Shown: piece after piece, positions 1 through 9,173 of the stretch
Position numbering within the stretch: position 1 is the stretch's first letter
Layout: every line of letters begins with the position of its first letter
Assembly: GCF_014698825.1 (NCBI RefSeq)
Contig: NZ_JACJTT010000001.1
Span: forward strand, 124,001 to 188,000
Direction: 5' to 3'
Source: Richelia sinica FACHB-800
GTDB lineage: Bacteria > Cyanobacteriota > Cyanobacteriia > Cyanobacteriales > Nostocaceae
DNA: 64,000 bases
Made by a program: the position numbers and the translations under genes
Notes under the pieces: generated by a model
The model's input: the letters and a program-made list of their open reading frames with translations, nothing else
What the model was told of the DNA's origin: nothing
The model's database searches: none

Positions 1-237
1 ATCACGTAGCAATTCAGCTACCGCAACGGGATGAGCAATGTATGGTTCTCCTGATTTGCGATATTGACCTTCATGAAGTTCGTAAGCGAATTGGAATGCT
101 CGACAAATCAAGTTGGAATCATGAAACGTTCGGTCATCGTCTGCTTCACCGCTATGGGCTGATGGTTCCCGCAAACAGTTATTTAACCATTCTGGGAGGA
201 TAACATCAGTCGGGGATTCGATCGCTATGGTACTCAT
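1..237 (-). CDS. relA: RelA/SpoT-family (p)ppGpp synthetase/hydrolase, N-terminal fragment
   Basis: Only the first 79 codons are in the window; the gene continues past base 1. The reading frame begins at an ATG at 237. It gives a short leader, then a segment with AFQFAYELHEGQYRKSGEPY followed by IAHPVAVAELL, the start of the HD (p)ppGpp hydrolase domain of long RelA/SpoT homologues. The K-S-G-E-P-Y-I-x-H-P stretch is highly diagnostic of that family. The enzyme makes and degrades the alarmone (p)ppGpp in the stringent response. It is divergent from the PatD-like gene at 524, with a 286-base spacer. Whether both activities are present cannot be judged from this fragment. Confidence 0.88.
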   Translation of the reverse strand, partial: MSTIAIESPTDVILPEWLNNCLREPSAHSGEADDDRTFHDSNLICRAFQFAYELHEGQYRKSGEPYIAHPVAVAELLRD

Positions 238-420
238 ACAGTGGAAGAATTATTCGGTGGATAACTGAGAGATGAACAGAAGCGACAGCATTGCCATCTA
301 AAGATGCTGTAGCCAAAAAGCAGTGGGAAGAATAATTGGTGGATGATGTCAGTTTGATTTGTCGGCTCATCCATTGTGTTTTGTCTATCACATACAAAGA
401 ACAAACTGATGGCAAATGAA

Positions 421-442
421 GCCTCAAATCATCTTTTGAGGC
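421..442. repeat. short hairpin in the relA/patD-like divergent spacer
   Basis: An 8-base perfect inverted repeat (GCCTCAAA, then TTTGAGGC) with a 6-base loop. It lies between two divergent genes, so it is not an obvious terminator, and there is no clean T-run after it on either strand. It may sit in the 5' leader of one of the two transcripts. Role unknown. Confidence 0.35.
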
Positions 443-480
443 TTGTGGTTGTTATAAGATGCTTAAAAGTTCTATTGTAT

Positions 481-494
481 AAGAAAATTTTCTT
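481..494. promoter_or_regulatory. 14-bp perfect palindrome upstream of the PatD-like gene
   Basis: The palindrome AAGAAAATTTTCTT ends 29 bases before the ATG at 524 and overlaps a TTGACA hexamer at 493-498. A perfect palindrome here could be an operator for either divergent gene. No -10 hexamer at the right distance is convincing, and AT-rich palindromes also arise by chance. Confidence 0.3.
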
Positions 495-523
495 GACATT
501 AATACTATCTTAACTAGCACCTG

Positions 524-874
524 ATGTCTCTAAATCGTGATAAATATCAGGAAATGGCAACATTTCTCGACCAGATACAAAGTGGTGTATCCTTAGGGGA
601 ATCAGATACAAATATACTACGTCAACAGTTAATTTCACTGCAACGCTTATTTATAGAACAGATTGTCTCTGTAGCTGATGTCAGTTCACGGGAGCAGTCC
701 TATCGAACGGAAATTAGTAAGCAGTTGCGGTTATTGGAAATCGATGTGACGTTTTTTCAGGGTGCTAGACAGTCGGTAACTGCAAAGAATAGACTAAAAA
801 TCATCAGCGATCGCTTGACTACTCTCTCGCAATACTGTCGTGCCATCCTAGAAATAGATGAAGAACAATGTTAA
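524..874 (+). CDS. patD: PatD-like heterocyst frequency control protein
   Basis: 116 residues, soluble and mostly helical, with no signal peptide or membrane segment. The N-terminus (MSLNRDKYQEMATFLDQIQS) and the segment QLRLLEIDVTFFQGARQ near residues 66-82 match what I remember of the small Nostocales protein PatD. PatD was described in Anabaena as a control on heterocyst frequency acting on FtsZ assembly. The protein lies opposite a stringent-response gene and is followed by a 371-base spacer, so it appears monocistronic. There is no clear Shine-Dalgarno before the ATG. The assignment rests on recalled family resemblance. If wrong, it is a conserved small cyanobacterial protein of unknown function. 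Confidence 0.55.
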   Translation: MSLNRDKYQEMATFLDQIQSGVSLGESDTNILRQQLISLQRLFIEQIVSVADVSSREQSYRTEISKQLRLLEIDVTFFQGARQSVTAKNRLKIISDRLTTLSQYCRAILEIDEEQC

Positions 875-1245
875 TCTTTTCCTCCTGCTCAAGTCTGTTC
901 CTATCATTCCATTATCTCACCTTTGATTTCAGTGGGTGGACGCTTAGATAACAAGTCTCAACTAACTTTTCCCATTTTTTTCTGGTTCGACGACGCAGAT
1001 GGAAATCATCCTTATCTTTGTCTAGGGAGATTACCAACCAAACTCATCCCTACTATTTGACTTAAGGTATAGATGAAAATCCCAGATAAATGCACTGTAC
1101 TATCACCTTATATTTATCTTCATCCTTCACCAAAGTTTTAAATATTATGTCAACAAATTTACATATAAATTTAGTAGAATTTATCCTGAGATAAAGACGT
1201 AATAATTCCATACTAAATTTAGTTAGCGATGTTTCATTAATTTAT
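875..1245. other. AT-rich spacer without a recognisable gene
   Basis: 371 bases between the PatD-like gene and the histidine kinase at 1246. I see no open frame with coding character, no tRNA and no strong hairpin with a T-run. The last 130 bases are very AT-rich and probably hold the kinase promoter, but no clear -35/-10 pair stands out. Confidence 0.5.
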
Positions 1246-3126
1246 ATGCCAATAACCTTTATATCGCGCTTGGGAATAAGTCAGAGAATTACCTACGGTT
1301 ATATTTTATCTCTATTTTTAGCGGTTTTTGGCATTCTGGCTGGCTTTGGCATCAGTCGTCAATATCAACAGCAAGTGATTAGCAGAGAAAAGCATGTACG
1401 CAAAGAATTAGAATTGCTGTATCGACTGCAAAGCAGCGTCCTGCGAGCAAGGAATCAAGAACAACAATTAGTTCCTTTGATATCTCAGCCTAATGAATAC
1501 AAGAAAGAATATTCTCAATTAATCCACTACAAACAAGAAGTTGAACAAAATTGGCAAAATCTTGAGGCATTTACTCAACAAAAAGATGACTGGGAAGGAG
1601 ATGTACACCATCAGGAAATGCCAAAACTACTTCAGGAATTCCAGAATGTTCCTAATCTTTATTTTCAGCAATTAGAAGAGAAGCTAGCAACTATGCGTTC
1701 CCTGGATATTAGTTCACCCCAAGGGAAGCAACAAGCTGAACAAATTTTACTGGTATTTAGTCAGAGTCAAGCCGCAAAAAATTTTAATAATATATCTAAT
1801 GAATTAGCAGAATTAATCGAAAAGTCATATGAAGAATATAGTTTTTCAGAAAAATCATTAAATCAAAGCAATGAAATCTCTGGCAAGATTTTAGCCTATA
1901 GCATTATTTTTTCTATTATTATATCTATTAATTTAGCAATTTTAACCAGTCGCGCTATTTCCCAACCCATCCAAATGTTAACGAGGATAGCGCGTCAATC
2001 TACAGAAGAATCTAATTTTGATATCCAATTAACAATTAATCGTCATGATGAGATTGGTGTTCTATCTCAATCTTTTAATCAATTAATTACTTCAGTAAAA
2101 AAATTACTAGAGCAGCAGAAAGCTGTGAATGAACAACTAGCAGATAATAATGAAATCCTAGAAGCTAAAGTCCAAGAAAGAACAGCAGAAATTCAAGAAA
2201 GAAATGAAGAATTACAAAAAATATTAGCCGAATTGCAACGCACTCAAATTCAAATGGTGCAAAGTGAAAAAATGTCTGCTTTAGGAGAAATGGTAGCTGG
2301 TGTAGCCCATGAAATTAATAACCCAGTTAACTTTATTCACGGCAATTTAAGCCATGTCCAAGAATATGCTTATAGTCTGCTGAATTTTATTAAACTTTAT
2401 CAAAAATATTATCCAGAAGCAGTACCAGAAATTGAGGAAGAAGCGGAAAATATAGATTTAGATTTTATTCAAAAAGATATGCCAAAAATGCTCGATTCAA
2501 TGAAAATTGGCACAGATAGAATCCGCAAAATTGTCCTATCTTTACGGAATTTCTCACGTACAGACGAATCAGACTTTAAAGAAGCAGATATCCACGAAGG
2601 AATTGACAGCACTTTGTTAATTCTCCAACATCGTCTCAAAGAAAAATCTGATCAACTAGGTGTAAAGGTCGAGAAAATTTATGGTCAATTACCGTTGATA
2701 GAGTGCTATCCCGGACAACTGAATCAAGTATTAATGAATATCTGCGCTAATGCCATAGATGCTTTGGAAGAACAAAATGCAAAACGCACCTATCAAGAAA
2801 TTAAAGCTAATCCCAATACACTGACAATCAGGACTTGTTTATTAGCAGATGATTGGGTGCAAATTGCGATCGCGGATAATGGCCCTGGTATTCCCGAAGA
2901 AATTCACCAACGCATCTTCCAGCCTTTCTTTACCACTAAAGAGGTGGGTAAAGGTACTGGGATGGGAATGTCAATAAGTTATCAAATTATCACTGAAAAA
3001 CATGGGGGAAGACTGTATTTTAATTCCCAACCAGGACAAGGAACAGAGTTTTTTATTGAAATTCCGATTAAACAAGCCTTTCCTCAAAAAGTAGCAAATA
3101 CTGTTTCGTCAAAATCAAAGTCTTGA
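1246..3126 (+). CDS. membrane sensor histidine kinase with HAMP domain
   Basis: 626 residues. One membrane segment at about 13-35, a helical extracytoplasmic region to about 210, a second membrane segment at about 215-235, and a HAMP domain at about 237-290 (AISQPIQMLTRIAR). A coiled coil (about 290-335) follows, then the kinase. The phospho-acceptor is His355 in [12 protein letters not shown]. The ATPase domain carries NAIDAL (N box), DNGPGIP (G1), FFTTK and GKGTGMGMSI. The sensory region resembles a four-helix-bundle sensor, not PAS or Cache. No response regulator is adjacent. Its kinase core is closely similar to that of the kinase at 25273, including a stretch of about 70 residues after the His box, so the two are paralogues with different input domains. 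Confidence 0.9.
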   Translation: MPITFISRLGISQRITYGYILSLFLAVFGILAGFGISRQYQQQVISREKHVRKELELLYRLQSSVLRARNQEQQLVPLISQPNEYKKEYSQLIHYKQEVEQNWQNLEAFTQQKDDWEGDVHHQEMPKLLQEFQNVPNLYFQQLEEKLATMRSLDISSPQGKQQAEQILLVFSQSQAAKNFNNISNELAELIEKSYEEYSFSEKSLNQSNEISGKILAYSIIFSIIISINLAILTSRAISQPIQMLTRIARQSTEESNFDIQLTINRHDEIGVLSQSFNQLITSVKKLLEQQKAVNEQLADNNEILEAKVQERTAEIQERNEELQKILAELQRTQIQMVQSEKMSALGEMVAGVAHEINNPVNFIHGNLSHVQEYAYSLLNFIKLYQKYYPEAVPEIEEEAENIDLDFIQKDMPKMLDSMKIGTDRIRKIVLSLRNFSRTDESDFKEADIHEGIDSTLLILQHRLKEKSDQLGVKVEKIYGQLPLIECYPGQLNQVLMNICANAIDALEEQNAKRTYQEIKANPNTLTIRTCLLADDWVQIAIADNGPGIPEEIHQRIFQPFFTTKEVGKGTGMGMSISYQIITEKHGGRLYFNSQPGQGTEFFIEIPIKQAFPQKVANTVSSKSKS

Positions 3127-3247
3127 AAGTGATGAGTGATAATAGTTCTTTTCTTCTCCTGACTAATTGTCTGCGGCAGCTACTTCGGGTGATCTGATAG
3201 ACTATCTTAAATTTACAATTTATAAAATTTGGTAACTCAGGGCTGAT

Positions 3248-4885
3248 ATGACTCAAGCCTTATTTAGTATAGAAAATCTCCGGGTGGCTTATCCGCAAAG
3301 AGGCGGTGAAAACTTAACTTGGGCTGTTGATGATGTATCTTTTACCTTACAACCAGGGGAAAAGATGGGTTTGGTGGGAGAGTCTGGTTGTGGAAAATCG
3401 ACTTTAGGTAGGGCGGCCATGCGTTTATTACCGCCAGACAGTCAGGTTGAAGGTAAGGTCAATTTTCAGGGAGATTCGGTCTTTGATTTAACACCACCTC
3501 AATTGAGAAAGTTTCGAGGGGAGGCAGTAGCGTTAATTTTCCAAGACCCGATGACAAGGCTTGACCCGTTAATGACCATTGGTAATCATTGTTTAGAAAC
3601 CCTGCAAGCCCACTCACCAGAGTTATCCAAACAACAAGCGAAGGAAAAAGCTTTAGCTACTTTAGAAAAGGTAAAAATTCCCCCTAGTCGCTGGAATCAA
3701 TATCCCCATGAATTTAGTGGGGGGATGCGTCAACGGGTAGCCATTGCTTTGGCATTGTTGCTGAATCCTAAATTAATTGTGGCTGATGAACCAACCACGA
3801 GTTTAGATGTCACCGTTTCTGCACAAATTTTACAGGAGTTAACGCGCCTCTGTGGGGAAGAAAATATGGCGCTGTTGTTGATTTCCCATGATTTAGCTAT
3901 GGTCGCAGAATATTGCGATCGCATTGGTGTGATGTATCAGGGCAAAATGGTAGAAATGGGGCCTACATCTTCTGTTTTTGGCAACCCTCAACATGAATAT
4001 ACGCGATCGCTACTGCAAGCCGCACTACATATTCAAGCGGGAGAAGATAACTTTACCCCCATCAGAATTGAAGAAACTCCTATTTTGCGGGTGAGTGAGT
4101 TAAAACAGCATTACACCATTGAACCTAATTTCATTGAACGGCTATTTAAAGGGGAAGGTCAAACCATTAAAGCTGTAGATGGCATCAATTTAGATTTGTA
4201 TCCAGGGGAAATATTAGGGTTAGTGGGGGAATCTGGTTGTGGTAAAAGCACCCTTTCCCGGACGATTTTGCAGTTAATTCCTCCTACTGGAGGGAAAGTA
4301 GAGTTTTTAGGACAAGAATTAACTAGTTTGTCTCGTCAAGAAGTTCGTGCTTCCCGACGACAAATGCAAATGGTATTTCAAGACCCCCACGCTTGTTTAA
4401 ATCCCGCTATGACCGTGGGGCAAAGCATTGCTGACCCCCTATTTATCCATCATTTAGCTGACGCAGCCAAAGCTAAGGAACAGGTGTTATGGATGCTAGA
4501 AAAAGTCGGGTTAACACCAGCAGAAGTTTATTATCAACGTTATCCTAGTGACTTATCTGGGGGACAACAACAACGAGTAGCGATCGCTCGTGCTTTAATT
4601 ACCCGTCCTAAACTAGTAATATGCGACGAACCTGTGAGTATGCTAGATGCTAGTGTCCAGTCGCAAGTATTAGATTTAATGTTGCAACTAAAAGCCGAAT
4701 TTGATTTAACCTACCTGTTCATTACCCATGATTTGTGGTTAGCGAGATTTTTGTGCGATCGCATCGCGGTGATGAATGGTGGAAAAATAGTAGAAATCGG
4801 CCCGACAAAAGAGATTTTTGCCCATCCCCAACATCCTTATACCAAAACCCTGTTAGCGGCTGCACCTTTGTTAGCAAGAGTATAA
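3248..4885 (+). CDS. fused dual-ATPase ABC transporter protein, peptide (Dpp/Opp) type
   Basis: 545 residues with two complete ABC ATPase halves in one chain. The first half has Walker A GESGCGKST (44-52), signature FSGGMRQR (about 156) and Walker B LIVADEP. The second has Walker A near 327, signature LSGGQQQR (about 437) and LVICDEP. Each half ends with the HPYT/HEYT oligopeptide-type C-terminal region (PQHEYTRSLL, PQHPYTKTLL), placing it in the DppD-DppF/OppD-OppF/YejF group that energises uptake of peptides or similar solutes. No permease or binding protein is adjacent, so the substrate is unknown. The stop overlaps the start of the methyltransferase by one base (TAATG), so the two are probably co-translated. 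Confidence 0.9.
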   Translation: MTQALFSIENLRVAYPQRGGENLTWAVDDVSFTLQPGEKMGLVGESGCGKSTLGRAAMRLLPPDSQVEGKVNFQGDSVFDLTPPQLRKFRGEAVALIFQDPMTRLDPLMTIGNHCLETLQAHSPELSKQQAKEKALATLEKVKIPPSRWNQYPHEFSGGMRQRVAIALALLLNPKLIVADEPTTSLDVTVSAQILQELTRLCGEENMALLLISHDLAMVAEYCDRIGVMYQGKMVEMGPTSSVFGNPQHEYTRSLLQAALHIQAGEDNFTPIRIEETPILRVSELKQHYTIEPNFIERLFKGEGQTIKAVDGINLDLYPGEILGLVGESGCGKSTLSRTILQLIPPTGGKVEFLGQELTSLSRQEVRASRRQMQMVFQDPHACLNPAMTVGQSIADPLFIHHLADAAKAKEQVLWMLEKVGLTPAEVYYQRYPSDLSGGQQQRVAIARALITRPKLVICDEPVSMLDASVQSQVLDLMLQLKAEFDLTYLFITHDLWLARFLCDRIAVMNGGKIVEIGPTKEIFAHPQHPYTKTLLAAAPLLARV

Positions 4886-5604
4886 TGGCTAAAAATAAAG
4901 CTTCCAACTTTTATCAAACCCAGAACAATTACTCAGATAAATGGCAAGAAAGAGTAGCACAGGTAGCATATCGATTTAATCGACAATATCAAAATCAGCC
5001 CTTTGAATTACCTGAAGAAGTACAAGCAATGCCCATCTTTCGAGAATGGCAGACAGGCTTATTAAGTAGTAAAACTGTCTCTCCATTCTGGGAAATTGCC
5101 CAACCCCAAAAAAACCAACATTGCTTAGATATTGGTTGCGGTGTGAGTTTTTTAATTTATCCTTGGCGAGATTGGCAAGCATTTTTCTATGGGCAAGAAA
5201 TTAGTAATATTGCCCGTGATACCCTGAATTCTCGTGGTTCTCAATTGAATTCCAAACTTTTCAAAGGTGTAGAATTGGGGGCATCTCATCACTTAAATTA
5301 TGCAGCTGGTCAATTTGATTTAGTAATTGCCACTGGATTTAGTTGCTATTTTCCTCTCGAATATTGGCAAGCTGTTTTAGGGGAAGTGAAACGAGTATTG
5401 AAACCAGGAGGACATTTTGTCTTTGATATTCTCAATTCCCAACAGCCTTTAGCAGAAGATTGGGCAGTTTTAGAAACCTATTTAGGGGCTGAAGTGTTTC
5501 TAGAATCAGTGGCTGAATGGGAAAAAACTATTAAAGCTAGCGGTGCTAAAGTCGTAAAACGCCAATTAGGAGAGTTATTGGAGTTGTTTAAAGTCAGATT
5601 CTGA
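4885..5604 (+). CDS. class I SAM-dependent methyltransferase
   Basis: 239 residues from the ATG that shares its A with the preceding stop codon. A longer in-frame start at 4735 lies inside the ABC gene and is unlikely. The Rossmann motif I is CLDIGCGVSFL (about residues 74-84). Motif II-like YGQEIS, motif IV FDLVIATGFSCYF and the post-motif RVLKPGGHFVFDIL are all visible, as in small-molecule class I methyltransferases. Translational coupling to the ABC ATPase hints that it modifies something transported, but this is inference. The target cannot be deduced. Confidence 0.82.
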   Translation: MAKNKASNFYQTQNNYSDKWQERVAQVAYRFNRQYQNQPFELPEEVQAMPIFREWQTGLLSSKTVSPFWEIAQPQKNQHCLDIGCGVSFLIYPWRDWQAFFYGQEISNIARDTLNSRGSQLNSKLFKGVELGASHHLNYAAGQFDLVIATGFSCYFPLEYWQAVLGEVKRVLKPGGHFVFDILNSQQPLAEDWAVLETYLGAEVFLESVAEWEKTIKASGAKVVKRQLGELLELFKVRF

Positions 5605-5692
5605 TTACTAAGATTTAATTTATGCCACTGGTTTCCAGTCACATTGTATTATCTGGAAAGATTTGCTCAGGAATTTTGCCCCCATAGCCGCA

Positions 5693-6193
5693 ATGATCAT
5701 CCGCCATGCCAGAGAAACCGACCTACCAGCTATTGTAGCTATTTATAACGCTGCCGTTCCTAGTCGCATGGCCACTGCTGATTTAGAACCTGTATCTGTA
5801 GAAAGTCGTCGTGCATGGTTCCAAGGGCGATCGCCTGACAGGTATCCTTTATGGATAATAGAAGTAGAAGGAGTAATAGCCGGGTGGCTGAGTTTCCAGG
5901 CATTTTATGGTAGACCAGCTTACGCTGCCACTGCGGAAATCAGTATTTATATTGCCCCCAAGTTTCAGGGATGTGGCTTAGGTAAAGAATTGTTGCACAA
6001 AGCAGTAAAAGAAAGTCCCAGTTTAGGAATCAAAACTTTAGTTAGCTTTATTTTTACCCACAACCAGCCGAGTTTAAAGTTATTTGAATCATTCGGCTTT
6101 CAGCATTGGGGTCAGTTACCGAAAATAGCCGACTTGGATGGTGAAGAGAGAGATTTAACAATTTTGGGATTACGAGTGCGATCGCCATATTAG
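5693..6193 (+). CDS. GNAT-family N-acetyltransferase (phosphinothricin acetyltransferase-like)
   Basis: 166 residues from the ATG at 5693; a TTG 30 bases upstream is possible but less likely. It starts MIIRHARETDLPAIVAIYN, typical of the Pat/Bar/YncA branch of GNAT enzymes. The acetyl-CoA loop appears as KFQGCGLGKELL, and the C-terminal FTHNQPSLKLFESFGF is the family's conserved N-x-x-S-x-x-L-x-x-x-x-G-F block. Relatives acetylate methionine sulfoximine, phosphinothricin or amino-acid amines; which applies here is not clear. Convergent with ndhH, 35 bases away. Confidence 0.85.
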   Translation: MIIRHARETDLPAIVAIYNAAVPSRMATADLEPVSVESRRAWFQGRSPDRYPLWIIEVEGVIAGWLSFQAFYGRPAYAATAEISIYIAPKFQGCGLGKELLHKAVKESPSLGIKTLVSFIFTHNQPSLKLFESFGFQHWGQLPKIADLDGEERDLTILGLRVRSPY

Positions 6194-6200
6194 AATGGGC

Positions 6201-6221
6201 TGGGTGGGCAGTACCCACCCA
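6201..6221. terminator. hairpin between convergent GNAT and ndhH genes
   Basis: Perfect 8-bp stem (TGGGTGGG / CCCACCCA) with a 5-base loop in the 35-base gap between two convergent genes. The position favours a shared terminator. Neither flank has a real T-run, so classical rho-independent function is uncertain. Confidence 0.4.
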
Positions 6222-6228
6222 AAACCAA

Positions 6229-7413
6229 CTATCTATCAACAGAACCCATAATTACGTCAATACTGCCCAGAATGACCACAATATCTGCCACCTTCACACC
6301 GCGTAACAGAGTAGGCAGAATTTGCAGGTTATTGAAATCTGCGGGACGGATTTTCCACCGCCAAGGGAACACATTATCATCACCTATGAGATAAATACCC
6401 AGTTCACCCTTACCGCTTTCTACACGGGAGTAAATTTCTCCTTTGGGAATCTTAAAGGATGGTGAAACCTTCTTACCAATGAATTGATAATCAAAAGCAT
6501 CCCACTCAGACTTTTTACCAGCCATCAACCGCTTGGCTTCTAAATTTTCGTAGGGGCCACCAGGTAACCCGGCAATAGCTTGGCGAATGATTTTCACAGA
6601 TTCGCGCATTTCCCGCATCCGCACCATATAACGGGCCAGACAGTCACCGGCAGTTTCCCACTGCACTTCCCAGTCAAAATCATCGTAGGATTCATAGTGG
6701 TCTACTTTCCGCAAGTCCCACTTCACCCCAGAAGCACGAAGCATGGGGCCAGAAAGTCCCCAGTTAATAGCTTCATCACGGGTAATTGTACCAATGCCTT
6801 CAACCCGACGGCGGAAAATGGGGTTATTGGTAACTAAACGTTCGTATTCGTCAATTTTGGGTAATAAGTAGTCACAGAATTCAAGACACTTATCTACCCA
6901 ACCATAGGGTAAATCAGCAGCGACACCACCCACCCGGAAGTAGTTGTTATTGACCATCCGATAACCTGTAGCAGCTTCCCACAGGTCATAAATCATTTCT
7001 CTTTCTCGGAATTGGTAGAAAAAGGGAGTTTGAGCGCCTACATCCGCGAGAAATGGGCCAAACCACAGCAAGTGGTTAGCGATACGGTTTAATTCCAGCA
7101 TAATAACGCGGATGTAGCTAGCGCGTTTAGGAACAGCAACTCCCGCTAACTTTTCTGGTGCGTTGACAGTGACTGCTTCGTTGAACATTCCAGCTGCATA
7201 GTCCCAACGGCTAACGTAGGGGACATACATAATATTGGAACGGTTTTCCGCTATTTTCTCCATTCCTCGGTGCAGGTAGCCAATGACTGGTTCGCAGTCA
7301 ACGACATCCTCACCATCAAGTGTCACAATTAACCGCAGAACGCCGTGCATGGAGGGATGATGAGGCCCCATATTTAGCACCATTGGTTCAGTGCGGGTTT
7401 CTATTCTACTCAT
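6229..7413 (-). CDS. ndhH: NAD(P)H-quinone oxidoreductase subunit H (NdhH)
   Basis: 394 residues, the usual length for cyanobacterial and plastid NdhH. It is the homologue of NuoD / 49-kDa complex I, a peripheral-arm subunit that lines the quinone site of the thylakoid NDH-1 complex used in respiration, cyclic electron flow and CO2 uptake. Diagnostic stretches are [18 protein letters not shown] near the N-terminus, [26 protein letters not shown], and the C-terminal [20 protein letters not shown]. Start and end agree with the family. It stands alone, consistent with scattered ndh genes in cyanobacteria. Confidence 0.98.
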   Translation of the reverse strand: MSRIETRTEPMVLNMGPHHPSMHGVLRLIVTLDGEDVVDCEPVIGYLHRGMEKIAENRSNIMYVPYVSRWDYAAGMFNEAVTVNAPEKLAGVAVPKRASYIRVIMLELNRIANHLLWFGPFLADVGAQTPFFYQFREREMIYDLWEAATGYRMVNNNYFRVGGVAADLPYGWVDKCLEFCDYLLPKIDEYERLVTNNPIFRRRVEGIGTITRDEAINWGLSGPMLRASGVKWDLRKVDHYESYDDFDWEVQWETAGDCLARYMVRMREMRESVKIIRQAIAGLPGGPYENLEAKRLMAGKKSEWDAFDYQFIGKKVSPSFKIPKGEIYSRVESGKGELGIYLIGDDNVFPWRWKIRPADFNNLQILPTLLRGVKVADIVVILGSIDVIMGSVDR

Positions 7414-8177
7414 AGATGTGGTGTTCTCCCGTTGTATTCGCCTAGCCTGCCGAAGGCAAGATTTTGTATAGAACCGCTAAGATGCTAACCAGACCCAATT
7501 TCTGGTGTCTGCCAAAATTAAGCTTGTAGGGATAATTTTCTAGGTTGCCCCTACAGAGTTATGTTGGAGAAGGGATAGCAGGGTCGGACTTGTACTTGAT
7601 GTTTTATTTGGTTGCACTTCTTAAATTATTATAGGGAGCTAGCGATTCAGGGAATTGATGCTGTGGATTTTTTTCAGGTGGTTGTTGGGGTGGCAAGGAG
7701 AGCAATATTCAGTGCTGAGGTGATAGATGGTATTGACTAAACGCAAGTGGTGTCAATGGGTTGGTGATTTTGCTGATTTCTTGGTTGTAGTGAGATAGAT
7801 TTAATTTATAATTAGCCTCATGAAATTCTATGACTCACTGCTTTGATTTTACTTAATTTTTAAATGTTTTATCTCCCGTATAGGCGTAAAGAAAGATGAG
7901 TATAAGGTTTTGATATCTCTCATCTTGCAAAATTCCCAATTGCTGCTTTCTGCTTTGTCACTTTGCACCTGGGCGTAAAACAAAAAAATATTTATGCCAG
8001 ATATCTATTGATGGTTTGGTTATAAATTAGGCGGAATTATTGTAAATGAGCGTTAATTAAAGTTATTAGCACTTCTAATTGTTAAACTTATATTCACTGA
8101 AAACACAGGAGAATATGACTTCATATTTGTTAGGATAATTTTCTCTCACATTAATACTAATTATCTATAAATTAATA
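7414..8177. other. 764-base spacer between divergent ndhH and rsmH
   Basis: No supported gene of normal size. Near the ndhH end is a fragment of a dispersed-repeat-like sequence (GCCTGCCGAAGGCA around 7446-7459). Close to rsmH, at 8115-8138, a 7-codon frame (ATG to TAA) follows an AGGAG three bases upstream. It could be a leader peptide or chance. Divergent promoters for both genes must lie here, but no box is clear enough to call. Confidence 0.45.
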
Positions 8178-9083
8178 ATGCAATCAGATTCACAAACACC
8201 TCTAGATTTAGATGCAATTGCTTTTTCTCATATTCCTGTTTTGAGTCGGGAGGTAATTGAGGGTTTAGCAGTGCGTCCTGGTGGTCATTATTTAGATGCA
8301 ACTGTCGGTGGTGGTGGTCATAGTCGGTTGATTTTAGCTGCTGCTGAAAGTGTGCGAGTTACTGCACTTGACCAAGATGTGGATGCTTTGGCCGCAGCGA
8401 AACAAAATCTAGCAGAGTTTGGGGAGAGAGTTCAGTTTATCCATAGTAATTTTGCTAATTATCAATTTTCTGCCCATACTTATGATGGAATTTTGGCTGA
8501 TTTGGGGGTGAGTTCCTACCATTTAGATAAAGCAGAGAGGGGTTTTAGTTTTCGCAATACTGCAAATTTAGATATGCGGATGAATCAGCAACAGTCTTTC
8601 ACCGCTGGGGATGTGATTAATGAATGGGATGAGGGGGAATTGGCGGATATTTTCTTTAAATATGGTGAAGAAAGGCTGTCACGACGCATTGCCAGACGAA
8701 TTGTGGAGAGGCGCCCATTTCAGACTACTACAGAATTGGCTGAGGCGATCGCTTATTCTGTTCCTCCTAAATACCGTCATGGGAGAATTCACCCTGCCAC
8801 TCGTGTTTTCCAGGCCCTGCGAATAGTGGTGAATGATGAGTTAAAGGTGTTGGAAACTTTGATAGCAAAGGCACCTTTAGCTTTAGTTCCTGGGGGAAAA
8901 ATTGCTATTATCAGTTTTCACAGTTTGGAAGACAGGTTAGTTAAGCATGGGTTGAGAAACTCACCATTATTAAGGGTTTTGACGAAAAAGCCAATTATTG
9001 CTGAGGAAGCAGAAATTAATGAAAATCCCCGTTCTCGTTCTGCTAAGTTGAGAATCGCGGAAAGGAAAAGTATGGATGAATAA
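8178..9083 (+). CDS. rsmH: 16S rRNA (cytosine-1402 N4)-methyltransferase RsmH
   Basis: 301 residues, normal for RsmH (MraW). It methylates N4 of C1402 in 16S rRNA using S-adenosylmethionine. Visible hallmarks are [15 protein letters not shown] at the start, the SAM-binding loop [12 protein letters not shown] (about 38-49), [29 protein letters not shown] and the C-terminal [12 protein letters not shown]. Unlike many bacteria, there is no dcw cluster (ftsL/ftsI) downstream; the next gene is convergent. This stand-alone location is common in cyanobacteria. Confidence 0.97.
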   Translation: MQSDSQTPLDLDAIAFSHIPVLSREVIEGLAVRPGGHYLDATVGGGGHSRLILAAAESVRVTALDQDVDALAAAKQNLAEFGERVQFIHSNFANYQFSAHTYDGILADLGVSSYHLDKAERGFSFRNTANLDMRMNQQQSFTAGDVINEWDEGELADIFFKYGEERLSRRIARRIVERRPFQTTTELAEAIAYSVPPKYRHGRIHPATRVFQALRIVVNDELKVLETLIAKAPLALVPGGKIAIISFHSLEDRLVKHGLRNSPLLRVLTKKPIIAEEAEINENPRSRSAKLRIAERKSMDE

Positions 9084-9173
9084 GCTAGTTTTTAATAATA
9101 ATTGAACGCAGATGGACGTAGATAAAGAGGGATGGCGGAATTTGGGTTGAACCAAAATGAAAGATTGATTTTT

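Noticed and set aside
206-427. 73-codon minus-strand frame upstream of relA
   Set aside because: It overlaps the relA start in another frame and has no domain or start context.
493-521. Sigma-70-type promoter for the PatD-like gene using TTGACA at 493
   Set aside because: The -10 position at 17 bases reads AGCACC and the ATG follows almost immediately, so the hexamer is not a credible -35 for this gene.
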